Positions 1 through 11,565 of a stretch of 64,000 nt of DNA are shown piece by piece. The stretch is from contig MQVO02000005.1 of assembly GCA_001986395.2 (NCBI GenBank), positions 558,001 to 622,000 on the forward strand, given 5' to 3'. Numbering within the stretch: position 1 is the first letter of the stretch; every line of letters begins with the position of its first letter. This DNA is from Irpex lacteus (lineage: Eukaryota > Basidiomycota > Agaricomycetes > Polyporales > Irpicaceae). Under the pieces are notes generated by a model, which saw only the letters and a program-made list of their open reading frames with translations, was not told the origin of the DNA and made no database searches. The translations under genes were made by a program, and so were the position numbers.

Positions 1-1652
1 ACGGTGCTGACGCTCTATTCCGATTCAGAGGAGGTCGTTCTGATGCAGGCGATGTCAGTGTCCGGAGAGCATCGCGCCAGCTGCGACGGCGTCGTAGCGG
101 CTTCCGATCGCCCACCATCGAGAGGGGACTGATGTGCTTGAAGTGATCCTTCTGTTCAACCAGACCTTGAAGATTCCCAGACGACTGTTCCGATTGAAGG
201 ACCCGCAGGTTGGCCGGAGTCATCCAGGAGGAATAGTTGAAGTCGAGGGCAGCGTAGTTGAGTTGAAGAGCGAGTGGATGTGGTACATCGAGTTGCGTCT
301 CTAGTATCTTGATCATGACGGCTACGGCAACATGTGCTCCGCTGCGGAAAAGGAAAACATATCAGAGCATAATTTATCTGTTGCGGTAGGGCCTACTTAC
401 GCTGAGTCTCCGGTGAAGATGGTATCCATTTTGACACCAGACATACCAATGATCTGACCTGCAGACTCAACAAGCGTTCGATAAACGTCGAAGCATTCGT
501 CGATGGCAAAGGGGTACGGATCTGCAGAACAACGTAAGTATCACCATTTAGTAACGTTGGTTAGCCGACTGACATTCGGGTGCTTTGCCGTACTCGATAG
601 AAAGTACAGGCTTTCCGGTACGTACGGCCCACATCCTGAGACGTTCCTCGTGGTGTTCCGGAGTCATCGAGATGAAACCTCCCCCAGGGAAGTCAAGAAT
701 AAGTTCGGTGGCGCGAGACAGAAGGTGCTCAGCTGGTGCAAAGAATAGCCATGCTGTGATGGGTCGTTGGTACGATGAATCTTTGGGACGAGGAAGCAGC
801 AACTTTCGCCGGACACTGATTGGTGGGAGGACGGCAAACAGGCGAATCTGTATATGACATGGTAAGGTGTTATAATATGGTAATTATAGACGAAAACATA
901 CATAGGGATTAGTGGTTTTCTCCCACGTTGCTCGGAGCATCTCTACTGTAGGGACGGCGCGAAACCGACGAAGCTAAGGACCGTCAGTGCTAGGGACTCT
1001 GGGATTCTCTGGGGTGATCTCTTACCTTTTCGTCAGCTTCCGTAGCGTAGATTATGTAGTATACTGAGAATATTATTGAGCTAATATCCCTAAGCCATTT
1101 AGGTCGGATGGCCATTGCGGTCGCAAATCCGGCATCGAGACCTGTATTAATCCATGTTGCACGATAGTAATTAGGTGAATACTATAGATCGACGTGTCAG
1201 CTAATTGTGATGTCAAGAGAACAGCTTAGACGAGCGCATTGTGTCACTCACAAGATTGGCCAGAGGTTCCGGGGCTAGACATTTTCACTTCATGAGCATA
1301 CCATCGTAGTCATAGTATGAGTGACGACGTACATCCTAGACCAAGGATCTTGTCAATGTTCCGCATGGCGTATACCCCGGTCAGCGTACTAACAATCAGC
1401 TGCCATGGCGTAAAGCGTTCTAGAGAAGTCGTCGCAAGTCAGTATGCTAGTTGAGTTGGCGATTGAGAGGCACCCACGAAGCACTCTGTTCACACGTCTC
1501 AGCCAGAGCAGTCGCGGTCCCCCGGGATTTCCATAGAGAATCCTCCAGAACCAGAAGATAACGACAAGGAAGACCTTATACCATCCAAGTGGTGTGAGTA
1601 CAAGATCTTCTGCGGAGTGCAATATGGTTGTTGTACCTGCAGTCTTTTCCAC
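1..1652 (-). CDS. HSL-like alpha/beta hydrolase (esterase/lipase), 3' end outside window
   Basis: A multi-exon esterase of the hormone-sensitive-lipase type, cut off at the left edge. In order on the minus strand: a hydrophobic N-terminal anchor near 1600-1500 (GWYKVFLVVIFWFW); an exon reading LDAGFATAMAIRPKWLRDI near 1140-1027; an exon with FRAVPTVEMLRATWEKT near 985-905; the oxyanion-loop exon (LDFPGGGFI) near 700; and the nucleophile-elbow motif GDSAG near 410-330, split by an intron after the second base of the Ala codon. The last visible exon contains NYAALDFN and HISPLSMVGDRKP. The oxyanion loop is PGGG instead of the usual HGGG. The family hydrolyses carboxyl esters; the substrate cannot be told. 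The exact start is unresolved: the only codon opening the first frame is GTG with a stop just upstream, so an unseen short first exon is likely. Confidence 0.8.
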
Positions 1653-1998
1653 GACGGACTAGGACGCCCTACTAAATGATCTATCATCTGCGAGATGGTG
1701 GTAGAAAGGAGGAAATGAGGTGACAGGCCATGGTTGAGGAGCCATGGAGGTAGGCCGTTACAAGCTGAGGACGTCGATGTCCGATGCCACAGTCGGACCA
1801 TTGGCATGTGATTCTCTCCGTTTGATCTCACCATTCTGCGATCACAGCGTGTTGTGTCAGAAATATATGAAGTTTGGAAGTAGATAATATTAGTTCGTCT
1901 TCTGGGGAATGAGAATAAAAAGTTGTGAAAAATCAAAGTGAAGATTACGTAGTGTGAGCAAGCTGACGAGCAAAAAGATGCCAACCCTTGTCTCTTAC

Positions 1999-2085
1999 GG
2001 GCCTGGCCGGGAATTGAACCCGGGACCTCCTCCAAATTAGGCAGTCAAGCCCTAAGAAGGAATCATACTACTAGACCACCAGGCC
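1999..2085 (-). tRNA. tRNA-Pro (anticodon AGG) with intron
   Basis: On the minus strand the acceptor stem GGCCTGG pairs with CCAGGCC. The D-arm has TGGTCTAG and the T-arm is CCGGG-TTCAATT-CCCGG. The anticodon stem CCTTC pairs with GGAGG (one G-U pair). The loop reads TTAGGG before a roughly 15-nt intron placed after position 37, giving anticodon AGG, which decodes proline. The spliced length is about 72 nt. The A and B box sequences look intact, so it is probably functional. A near-identical copy lies at 11239-11325 in the opposite orientation. Confidence 0.9.
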
Positions 2086-2231
2086 ATGAAGATCAGGGGG
2101 AAAAGCCTTTATATATCCAGAATTGCTACTTTAGGTCAGCTTGATATCATGCCTAGTACTTACTGCTACTGCTTACCGCCCACTTACACCTTGTGTTGCG
2201 CTCTCGCACCCTTCAAGGTGCTTCCACCGTT

Positions 2232-5200
2232 ATGGCGACAGTCTCCCAGGTTGACGTGCTGGATCAAGTGTTCGCCGGCCTCAGAAGCAAAAGCGGAGAG
2301 ACAAGATTAGCTAGTGCTCTTGAATTACAGCACTATGTATGTACACTTCACCTGTTTGTGTGAGATGGTATGGCAATACTGACGATGGAACACACATTGA
2401 AGGTCTCTAATACTGTTCCGGAGATGGTATCGGATGCTGCAGCTAAGCAGTGGGACGATAACATCAATAGGAGGCTGTTCGACTTAGTGCATAGTCAGGC
2501 AACCCACGAGAAACTAGGTGGTATTCTAGCGATTGGTGAGCTTATGGTTCAAGGCTATTTCGTTAGCTGTGAACTTACAGGATCTCATCCTTGTGTTGTG
2601 CACGACCTCCACGTATGCGCCAATGTCATGTAGACTATCTGCTCAATGCCGACGGTGAAGGCAATATGGAATCGAAGCGAAACCTATTCCGTTTCTTCAA
2701 CTACGTCAAATCCCTACTCCCCAATCCCGATATCAATGTCATGCTGGCTGCGTCTAAGACACTTGGCAAAATCTCCTACATAGGCGGCGCAGCTTTCGGT
2801 GAACGCTTCATGGACTTCGAAGTTCAAGCTGCAATAGAGCTCCTCCAACCCTCCGGCAGTGGATCCTCGTCAACATTCTCGTCATCATCTTCGTCCTCTG
2901 CCTCTGATACATCTCGCTATGCTGGAGTTCTGATCTTGAAGGAACTTGCTCGCAACAACCCCATCTACTTCCACAGCCACATCGGATTGGTTTTCGAGAA
3001 GATCCTCATACCTATTAGAGATCCTCGAGTAATCGTGCGAGAAAGTGCTGCAGAGCTCCTCGCTGCCTGCTTGGCCATTGTAACACAGAGGGAGAGGCAG
3101 CCAAGAAACAATCCGTATCTACTTAGGATATTGTCGGACGCACAGAATGGACTCAAGATGGCTCAACCGGAGATTATTCATGGGAGTTTGCTTACCTATC
3201 GTGAACTACTCCTTCATGGCGGAATGGTACGTACAGTACTCAAGTTTCTTGACCGCATTGACACTTAACGTACGCATCCCTCGAATCAGTTCATGAGAGA
3301 TACATTCCTCGATGCTGCCGAGCAGATCTTGAACTTCAAGACCCACCGAGATGCGCACGTGCGAAAGATGGTCATCACACTAATTCCGACACTTGCTGCA
3401 TATGATACGCAGACTTTCGCAGAACATCACCTTCATAAAGCCATGGCGCATCTTCTAAGTATGCTGGAGAAGCCCGTCGAACGAAGCTTTGGTAAGTAAT
3501 CCGATCCTTTACTCTCACGAACTCTCAGTGTACTTATTAATATCTTCACCGGTAACAGCATTCATCGCAATCGGCCATGTTGCCACTGCAGTAGGGAGCG
3601 AGATGAAGCCCTTCCTCGATGCGATCATGACTCAAATCAAACTAGGGCTGCAAATGCATGGGTGCGTCAAACCACATATGAACCGGACTTCCTGGATTCA
3701 CTGATTATGCAGGAAAAAGAACGCACCTTCTGAAGAGCCCATCTTCCAATGCATCGGGATGTTGGCGTATGCGGTGGGGCCCAACTTGACGAAACTACTC
3801 CATGACCAACTAAAGCTGATGTTCGACTGCGAACTGAGCGAGCCTCTGCATCATGCCCTCGTTGCGATTGCCAAGCATATACCGCCACTGCTGAGAACGA
3901 TTCAAGGTACGCTTGAGGACGTATAGCAAGGCCGAGTTTCCACTGACTGCGTGTTCAGAACGCCTGTTGGATATGCTTTCGACAATCTTGAGCGGAAAGA
4001 GCTATAAGCCTCTTGGAGCTCCGCCTACGGCTCTTCTAAGGACAGAGCCGTCCGGGACCACTATTGCTATTGCAAGGGACCATAGTAACACTGAAGTGAG
4101 TAATTCGCGTAATTGCGCCTGCAGTAAGTTTGGTGTGAATATTGATGAGACTGCTTCGGCGTCCCTAGGGCGTGGCCGTCTCACACAGGCCCGAAACCAT
4201 CACTCTTGCCTTGACGATCCTCGGATCTTTCGATTTTAGTGGTACGAGTAGTTCCTAAGCATTTGACTGATTTATTTTACTTACATTTATACACTTAGGA
4301 CACATCTTGAACGAGTTTGTCAGAGACAATGCACTACCATACCTCGAAGACGATAACCCTCAGATTCGACGTGCAGCCGCACTCACATGTTGCAACTTGT
4401 TCATCAAGGACCCGATCTGCTACCAAGCAAGCAACCACTCGATTGAACTCGTTGGGGATGTCATCGACAAGCTTCTCACAGTTGGCATCGCTGATCCAGG
4501 TGCGTATATGTTATCAAACCTTCGTGAGTAGCGTGTTGACACACAAGAAACCTCCCGCTAGACCCCAGCATCCGTAATGCGGTTCTCTCATCTCTCCACG
4601 AACGATTCGATAAGCATTTGGCTCAAGCAGAAAATGTTCGGTCGCTCTTCATTGCGCTCAACGATGAGGTCTTCGAGAACCGTCTCGCCGCTGTGTCACT
4701 CATCGGTCGGCTCGCTGGCCACAACCCCGCATACGTCATGCCGAACCTGAGAAAGACCTTGATTCAACTGCTGACCGAACTTGAATACAGCACTGTAATG
4801 TACGCACTCCTATCTTTTATCCTTTCTTCGCTACGACTGATGGGCCCCATAGGCGCAATCGAGAAGAATGTACTCGGCTGCTCACTAGGCTCGTCAGTGC
4901 AACACAGCGACTCATCAAGCCCTACGCCATCCCGATGCTACGCGTGCTGCTGCAGAAAGCCTCTGATGGTAATGCTACTGTAGCTGCTAACGTCATCATG
5001 TGTTTGGGCGAGCTCGCGTCGGTCGGTGGCGAAGATGTATTGCCGCATGTGCCCGATCTCATGGAGGTAATCATCGCTCGACTTTCAGACCCAGCTGTCG
5101 TCAAACGAGACGCTGCGCTGCACACTCTTGGCCAAGTTTGCTCTAGTACCGGATATGTCATCACTCCCCTGGTTGACTATCCTCAACTTCTTCCGGTCCT

Positions 5201-8200
5201 GAGTAGGATCCTTCGGACTGAGACAAGTCAGAGTGTCCGAAGAGAAGTCATCAAGGTGCTCGGTATACTAGGTGCTCTCGACCCGTACCGACGAAAGGTG
5301 AGTTGACTCGTTACGTTTGCCCGAACTGCTGCGAGAGAGTGATTGCTCATGTGCTGTTGCTGTATCCGCCAATTTATTTCATTCTCACTAGAGCAAACCG
5401 GAAGTAGAGGCTGCAAATGAGCTAGCAGATGCAGCGCTGGAGAATACTATTGCTTCGAGAACACTGGCAGGCCCCGGCTCGGCACCAGATGACTATTACC
5501 AGACTGTAGCCATCAATGCTCTGCTGAGCATTCTCCGCGACCAGTCGCAAAGCACCCAGCACCACAAAGTTATCGAGGCTATCATGTCAATATTCAAGAC
5601 GCAAGGTTTGAAGTGTGTGGCGTTCTTGCCTCAGGTGAGTAGTGCCTCGTTTCAATTCGATGTAGCTGACACGGTCATGGATCCGAAAGATTATACCGGC
5701 GTTCACAGAAGTAGCTCGCACATCTACGGCTCGTACACAGGTCTTCCATCTTGAACAACTCGCGATCCTCGTGGGCATCATCAAGCAACATGTTCGGAAT
5801 CACATGAACGACATCTTCCAGCTGGTCCAGGACTTGTGGGACAATGTTTCTTTGCAACTGCCCCTGGTTTCGCTGGTAGAGTCCCTGGGTAAGGCTCTAG
5901 ACGCCGAGTTCAAACCATTCCTTCCTATGATCCTGCCGCACCTGCTCAAGGTGTTTGACGGAGAGCTCAACGACAAGATTGCGAGCACGCAGATCAAGAT
6001 ATTCGAGGCGTTCCAGACATTCGGCACGAATATCGAAGAGTACCTGCAGCTCGTCATTCCCATCATTGTCAAAACCTACGAAAGACCTGATGCACCTATT
6101 GCCCTTCGAAAGAGTGCTGCTCAGACAGTCGAAGGCCTGACTAGACGAGTCAACTTCTCAGACCATGCCTCGCGAATCATCTTGTCCCTGGCTCGTGTGC
6201 TCAATTGCCAGTCTCACGAGCTGAAGATTACTGTGATGGAAACGCTCTCTGCTTTGGTGATCCAACTAGGGTCTGATTTCGCAGTCTTCATTCCTACCAT
6301 AGAGAAGGTGAGTAGCAGAAATCATATTGGAAAGGCTTGTGACTGACTTATGGCTCTTATGTGCAGGCTTTGCGTAGAAACCGCGTTTCTCACGTTAAGT
6401 ATGAGAGTCTGATCACGAAACTGCTCAACGGAGAGCGATTGCCCCAAGACTCGAGTGCACTGGATATTCTGTACGATACATGTCTATCGTTTTATCAACT
6501 GCTGATTAACAGGGTGGCTCCAGATCTACGGAAGGTGCAAAGGTCACAGAATATTCGGCACCGGCAGAAGCAACGAAGATGGTAGTTAATCAGCAGCACC
6601 TGAAGCAAGCTTGGGACATCTCTCAAGTTGCGACTCGAGAAGACTGGGATGAATGGATGCAGCGTCTCTCGGTAGAATTCATGAAAGAATCCCCTTCCCA
6701 CGCGCTTCGTGCCTGCATGAGTTTGGTAGATGTGCACACGCCTCTTGCAAGGGAGTTGTTCAACGCTGCCTTCCTGTCGTGCTGGACGGAGCTGTACGAT
6801 CAGTATCAAGTGGGTATCGCTTCTCCTCCTGCTGACCCGTATTGCTAACACGAATACAGGAGGACCTAGTTCGCTCAATAGAGTATGCCCTCACGTCCCA
6901 AACTGCGCCTTCGGACCTTGTTCATCGACTATTGAATCTTGCTGAATTCATGGAGCACGAGGAGAAGACTCTGCCAATTGAGAATCGCACCTTGGGAGAG
7001 ATATCGCAAAAGTTCCATGCATATGCCAAGGCTCTTCACTACAAGGAACTCGAATTCTTCACTGAGACATCGCCAACGATCATCGAGGCGCTCATTGGCA
7101 TCAACTCGAAGCTGCAACAACATGATGCAGCTTGGGGAACTCTCCTCATTGCTCGTGAACAGTATGACGTCAGCAAGCATGAAGAATGGTACGAGCGACT
7201 CGGTCGATGGCAAGAGGCACTTGTCACGTATGACAAGAAGGCACGAGAAGATCCTGATGCCCCGGAGATCGTGCTCGGACGGATGAAATGCCTGCATGCT
7301 CTTGGCGAATGGGATCAACTTGCCCAACAGGTCGACGAGCACTGGGCAAACGTCAACCTTGAGGATAGGCGAGAAATGGCGCCTTTGGCAGCTGCAGCCG
7401 CGTGGTCCCTGAACGACTGGGATACGATGGATGACTACATAGCTGCCATGCGTTCGGATTCTGCTGATAAGCCGTTCTACAGAGCCATCCTGTGTGTACA
7501 CCAGAACCAATTCCCCAAAGCGTTGTCGCACATCGCCAAAGCACGAGACATGCTGGATCCGGACCTTGCCTCATTAGTCGGTGAGAGTTATGGACGATCA
7601 TACAAGTAAGCCCAACAAGACCCTCGATTGAATGTTGTGCTAACTCAGCACAGCACCATGGTTCGAGCGCAAATGCTTTCCGAGCTGGAAGAGATCATTT
7701 TGTACAAGCAGCATGCAGATCAACCCGAGCGCCGTCAAACTATGCGCAAGACTTGGATGAAACGGTAAATTTGACACGATCATAGATCTGTCAGGGTGTG
7801 CTGAGGATAGCTATGTAGGCTTCAGGCTTGTCAACCCGATGTCGAAGTATGGCAACGTATCCTTCAAGTCCGGGCGCTGGTTCTACGCCCTGAGGATGAT
7901 TCAACTACGTGGATCAAATTCGCTAACCTCTGTCGGAAATCCGACAGAATGGTCCTGGCAGAGAAGACAATCAACTCGCTACTGTCACCTAATCAAGTAT
8001 GCTCCATTGCTATTGTCTCCTCTCCCCCTACTGACCTGCGATAGCTACAATCTCAATACCGTGACTTGCAGCAAGCGTCGAAGGCTCCCCCACATGTTGT
8101 CTACGCTCACCTGAAGTTTGCGTGGGCAAATGGCGCGCATGAAGATAGCCTACGGTTCCTCGTGAAATTCACGGGAAGCTTGGCACGAGACTTGCATCCT

Positions 8201-11064
8201 GACTCGGGCGAAGTCAACACTTACGCGGGGAGACAGAAGTTCAAAGACCTTTCTAAGCTTCTCGCTCGCTGCTGGTTCAAGCAAGGTCAATGGCAAGTGG
8301 AGCTATTTGAAGACTGGAGTCAGGTACGTGGACGTTTGTATCCAGTGGCCCTTCACTCATTTCAAAACAGCGGCCGATCAAAGATATTCTGCACTCATAC
8401 TGGCTCGCTACTCACTACGATCCCACATGGTATAAGGCTTGGCATACGTGGGCATTGGCGAACTTCGACGTGGTTGGCTATCTCGAAAGTCAGACTGAGG
8501 GACGAAGTGAACTACCTGGCGAAGAACTGGCGGTTCACATCGTCCAGTCAATGGACGGTACGTGCCTCGCGACGTCATGCTAAAGTCAAATTCATAATTA
8601 TACTCCTAGGTTTCTTCAAGTCGATATCGCTTCGCAACGTTAATGCACTACAAGACACTCTTCGGTTGCTGACGCTATGGTTCAAATATGGAGCACATGA
8701 TGATGTCAGCCATGCAATGGCCACGGGGTTCAGCAACGTTGAAGTTGACACATGGTTGGAAGTAATTCCTCAAATCATTGCCCGTATCCAGACGCCAAGT
8801 TCAAACATTCGACGGAATATCACCCACCTGCTCACCGACGTCGGAAAACACCACCCGCAAGCCCTCATCTATCCTTTGACAGTTGCAGCCAAGTCAAGTA
8901 GCACTCCAAGACGAAGTGTCGCACAGGGAATAATGGATCGTATGAGAGACCACAGCCCAATTATTGTTGATCAGGTATATACCTCCCATTTTCTGTCCGA
9001 ACATAGTATTAATGGGGTTCACCGCTAGGCTCTTGTTGTCAGTCAAGAACTCATACGTGTGGCTATTTTGTGGCACGAGATGTGGCACGAAGGTCTTGAA
9101 GAGGCATCTCGTCTCTACTTCACAGATCATAACCCTGATGGCATGATTGCGCATCTTGAGCCGCTGCATGACCTGCTCGAGAAGGTATGCCACCACACAC
9201 TTACCTGCGATTATAAATGTGGCTGATGGTTCTTGTCAATTTAGGGTCCCAGGACAGCGCGCGAGACATCATTCGCACAGGTATTCGGCCGCGATCTCCA
9301 TGAAGCACACGAAGCCTGCAAGAGATACCGCAGACATGGCGAAGCAAGAGATCTCGAGAGAGCATGGGAGATTTACTACGGAGTGCGTCATTTGAATGGA
9401 TACTAAGAGCGATATTGATCTCACTGGGTGATACAGGTCTTCAAGAAGATTGAGAAGCAACTCCCGACGTTGAACGTACTAGATCTGCAGTACGTAAGCC
9501 CTGAATTGCTGAAGGCCCGTAACCTCGACCTTGCTGTTCCAGGTAAGTACGCTCTGTATCTTCCTTCGACAGCTATTGACTCCAGCTGTTTACAGGCACA
9601 TACCAGAGTGGCAAGCCTGTCGTGACGATATCGTCGTTCTCGTCCAAACTCTCGGTTATCCCGTCGAAGCAGCGGCCGCGTCGGTTATCTCTCACTGGCA
9701 GTGATGGAAAGAACTATCAGTTTGTACTCAAAGGGCACGAAGATCTTCGGCAAGATGAACGAGTCATGCAACTGTTCAGTCTCGTCAATAATCTCCTGTC
9801 CGTCGACATTCACTGCTTCAAGCGACGTTTGCATATCCAGCGTTTCCCTGTCATCCCACTCGCCCCTCAAGCTGGTCTCCTCGGTTGGGTCAAGGACAGC
9901 GATACACTCCACGTTCTCATCAAGGAGTACAGAGATTCGAGGAAGGTTCTTCTCAATATCGAGTACCGACTAATGTTGCAGGTATGCGCACCCGTCAAAG
10001 AGATTGGACTCACTTCTGATGCGCTTTGCGATCGTAGATGGCTCCCGACTACGAATCTCTTATCCTCCTCCAGAAGATCGAGGTCTTCGAATACGCACTC
10101 GAGAACACTACTGGCCAGGATCTGTATCGCGTACTCTGGCTGAAGTCCGCTAACTCCGAGCACTGGCTCGAGCGTCGCGCAACATACACCCGCTCTCTAG
10201 CTGTCAACAGTATGGTCGGACACATTCTCGGTCTTGGTGATCGCCATCCCTCGAACTTGATGCTTCAGAAGAATACCGGCAAGGTGGTACACATCGACTT
10301 CGGTGACTGCTTTGAGGTGGCGATGTTACGAGAGAAGTTCCCCGAGAAAATTCCCTTCAGGTTGACGAGGATGTTGACGCACGCGATGGAGGTCAGCGGT
10401 ATTGAAGGTAGCTTCAGGAATACATGCGAGGTCAGCATGAAGGTGCTGCGGGACAACAAGGAGTCGTTGATGGCAGTGCTTGAGGCCTTTGTGTATGACC
10501 CTTTGATTTCGTGGAGGCTGATACAGAACGACGGCGATGGTCGGAGGGCAGAGCGTAGGTCATCCGTTGTACTTGTGTCATACTTGCCTACTGATTTACG
10601 TTGCAGTTATGAATCCGGATCGCACTAGTGATATGGCTGGTACGGCTGCTCATCCTGGTGGCTTCCAGCGCAAGATGAAAGCAGACGAGAACGACATCTT
10701 CAACGGTATGAGCTACAGCACCCCACGTAAACTCGTTGTCAATACTGATATTGCCTGTGTGATATACAGATGCTTCCGAAGTGCGGAATGAGCGTGCCTT
10801 GGCTGTATACAATCGCGTGCAGCACAAGCTCTCAGGTTCGTTATGTTCCTCGTAGTAAAATTTCAATTTGACTAACGTGGAACAACTTTAGGACGTGATT
10901 TCAACCCCGATGTAGCCTTGACAGTACAGCAGCAAGTTGACAAGCTGATCATTCAAGCTACCTCCCTGGAAAATCTTTGCCAATGTTTCTCTGGATGGTA
11001 TGTTCAAACCTTTCGGCTTCCGTGATATTCTATTAACTGGCGATTTAGGTGTGCGTTCTGGTAG
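2232..11064 (+). CDS. TOR1: TOR (target of rapamycin) PIKK serine/threonine kinase
   Basis: Complete TOR kinase, the catalytic subunit of TORC1/TORC2 that links nutrients to growth. The start is ATG at 2232 ([17 protein letters not shown]). HEAT repeats run to about 6.5 kb and the FAT domain spans about 6.6-9.0 kb. The FRB domain starts at 9029 ([18 protein letters not shown]) and keeps the Ser whose mutation gives rapamycin resistance in other eukaryotes. The kinase domain holds [10 protein letters not shown] (about 9733), GLGDRHPSN (about 10230) and HIDFGDCFE (about 10290). FATC ends the protein. The last intron (10988-11048, approximate left end) splits the Trp codon, so the final coding exon is only 16 nt and restores the canonical GWCAFW ending. 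Reading through it would give a wrong tail. Dozens of short introns interrupt the gene. An out-of-frame-looking join near 6470-6530 is resolved by using the acceptor before ATCTACGG. Confidence 0.95.
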
Positions 11065-11238
11065 TGCCTTGTGTTTCGTTTGGTTTGCATCATGTATTAT
11101 AGTTTTCATCGTTTCGGAAATCCTTCGTATATTGTGTTCTCATTGGCAGCAAAAACATAGTAAACGAGTGGTAAACTCACGATGTTTCCATAAAACACCA
11201 ATGCAGCTCGGAATTAATCTGGAAGGAGCTCCACATAT

Positions 11239-11325
11239 GGCCTGGTGGTCTAGTAGTATGATTCCTTCTTAGGGCTTGTCTGCCTAATTTGGAGGAGGTC
11301 CCGGGTTCAATTCCCGGCCAGGCCC
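11239..11325 (+). tRNA. tRNA-Pro (anticodon AGG) with intron
   Basis: Acceptor stem GGCCTGG/CCAGGCC, D-arm TGGTCTAG, anticodon stem CCTTC/GGAGG, loop TTAGGG followed by a roughly 15-nt intron, T-arm CCGGG-TTCAATT-CCCGG. It matches the minus-strand copy at 1999-2085 base for base apart from one A/T difference inside the intron. It lies about 175 nt after the TOR stop codon, on the same strand but transcribed independently by RNA polymerase III. Confidence 0.9.
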
Positions 11326-11565
11326 TAATTCAGGGAAGAAGATTTTGCTACGTTTTAGCACCAGTATAGATTTTGCGCAAGACAAGCTACCTTTTATTCC
11401 GTCACATCGACGAGGATACTATATTTGATCCCGTCCGGGTCTACTTTACTTAGTTTACTATGCGAAACACATAAGCATGAATAAGTACAGTGCATTCCAC
11501 TGAGCCAATCCAGCATGCACAACTCCAGAGCTTCAATCCACAGCTGCTATTACCACAGACAACGT

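Noticed and set aside
1499..2035. 178-codon minus-strand frame
   Set aside because: It begins inside the tRNA-Pro gene and runs through the upstream flank of the esterase. No protein motif; a chance frame.
2591..2630. Open reading frame joining TOR intron 2 to exon 3
   Set aside because: It is an intron. Splicing GCGATTG to ACTATCTGC restores the conserved [13 protein letters not shown] segment.
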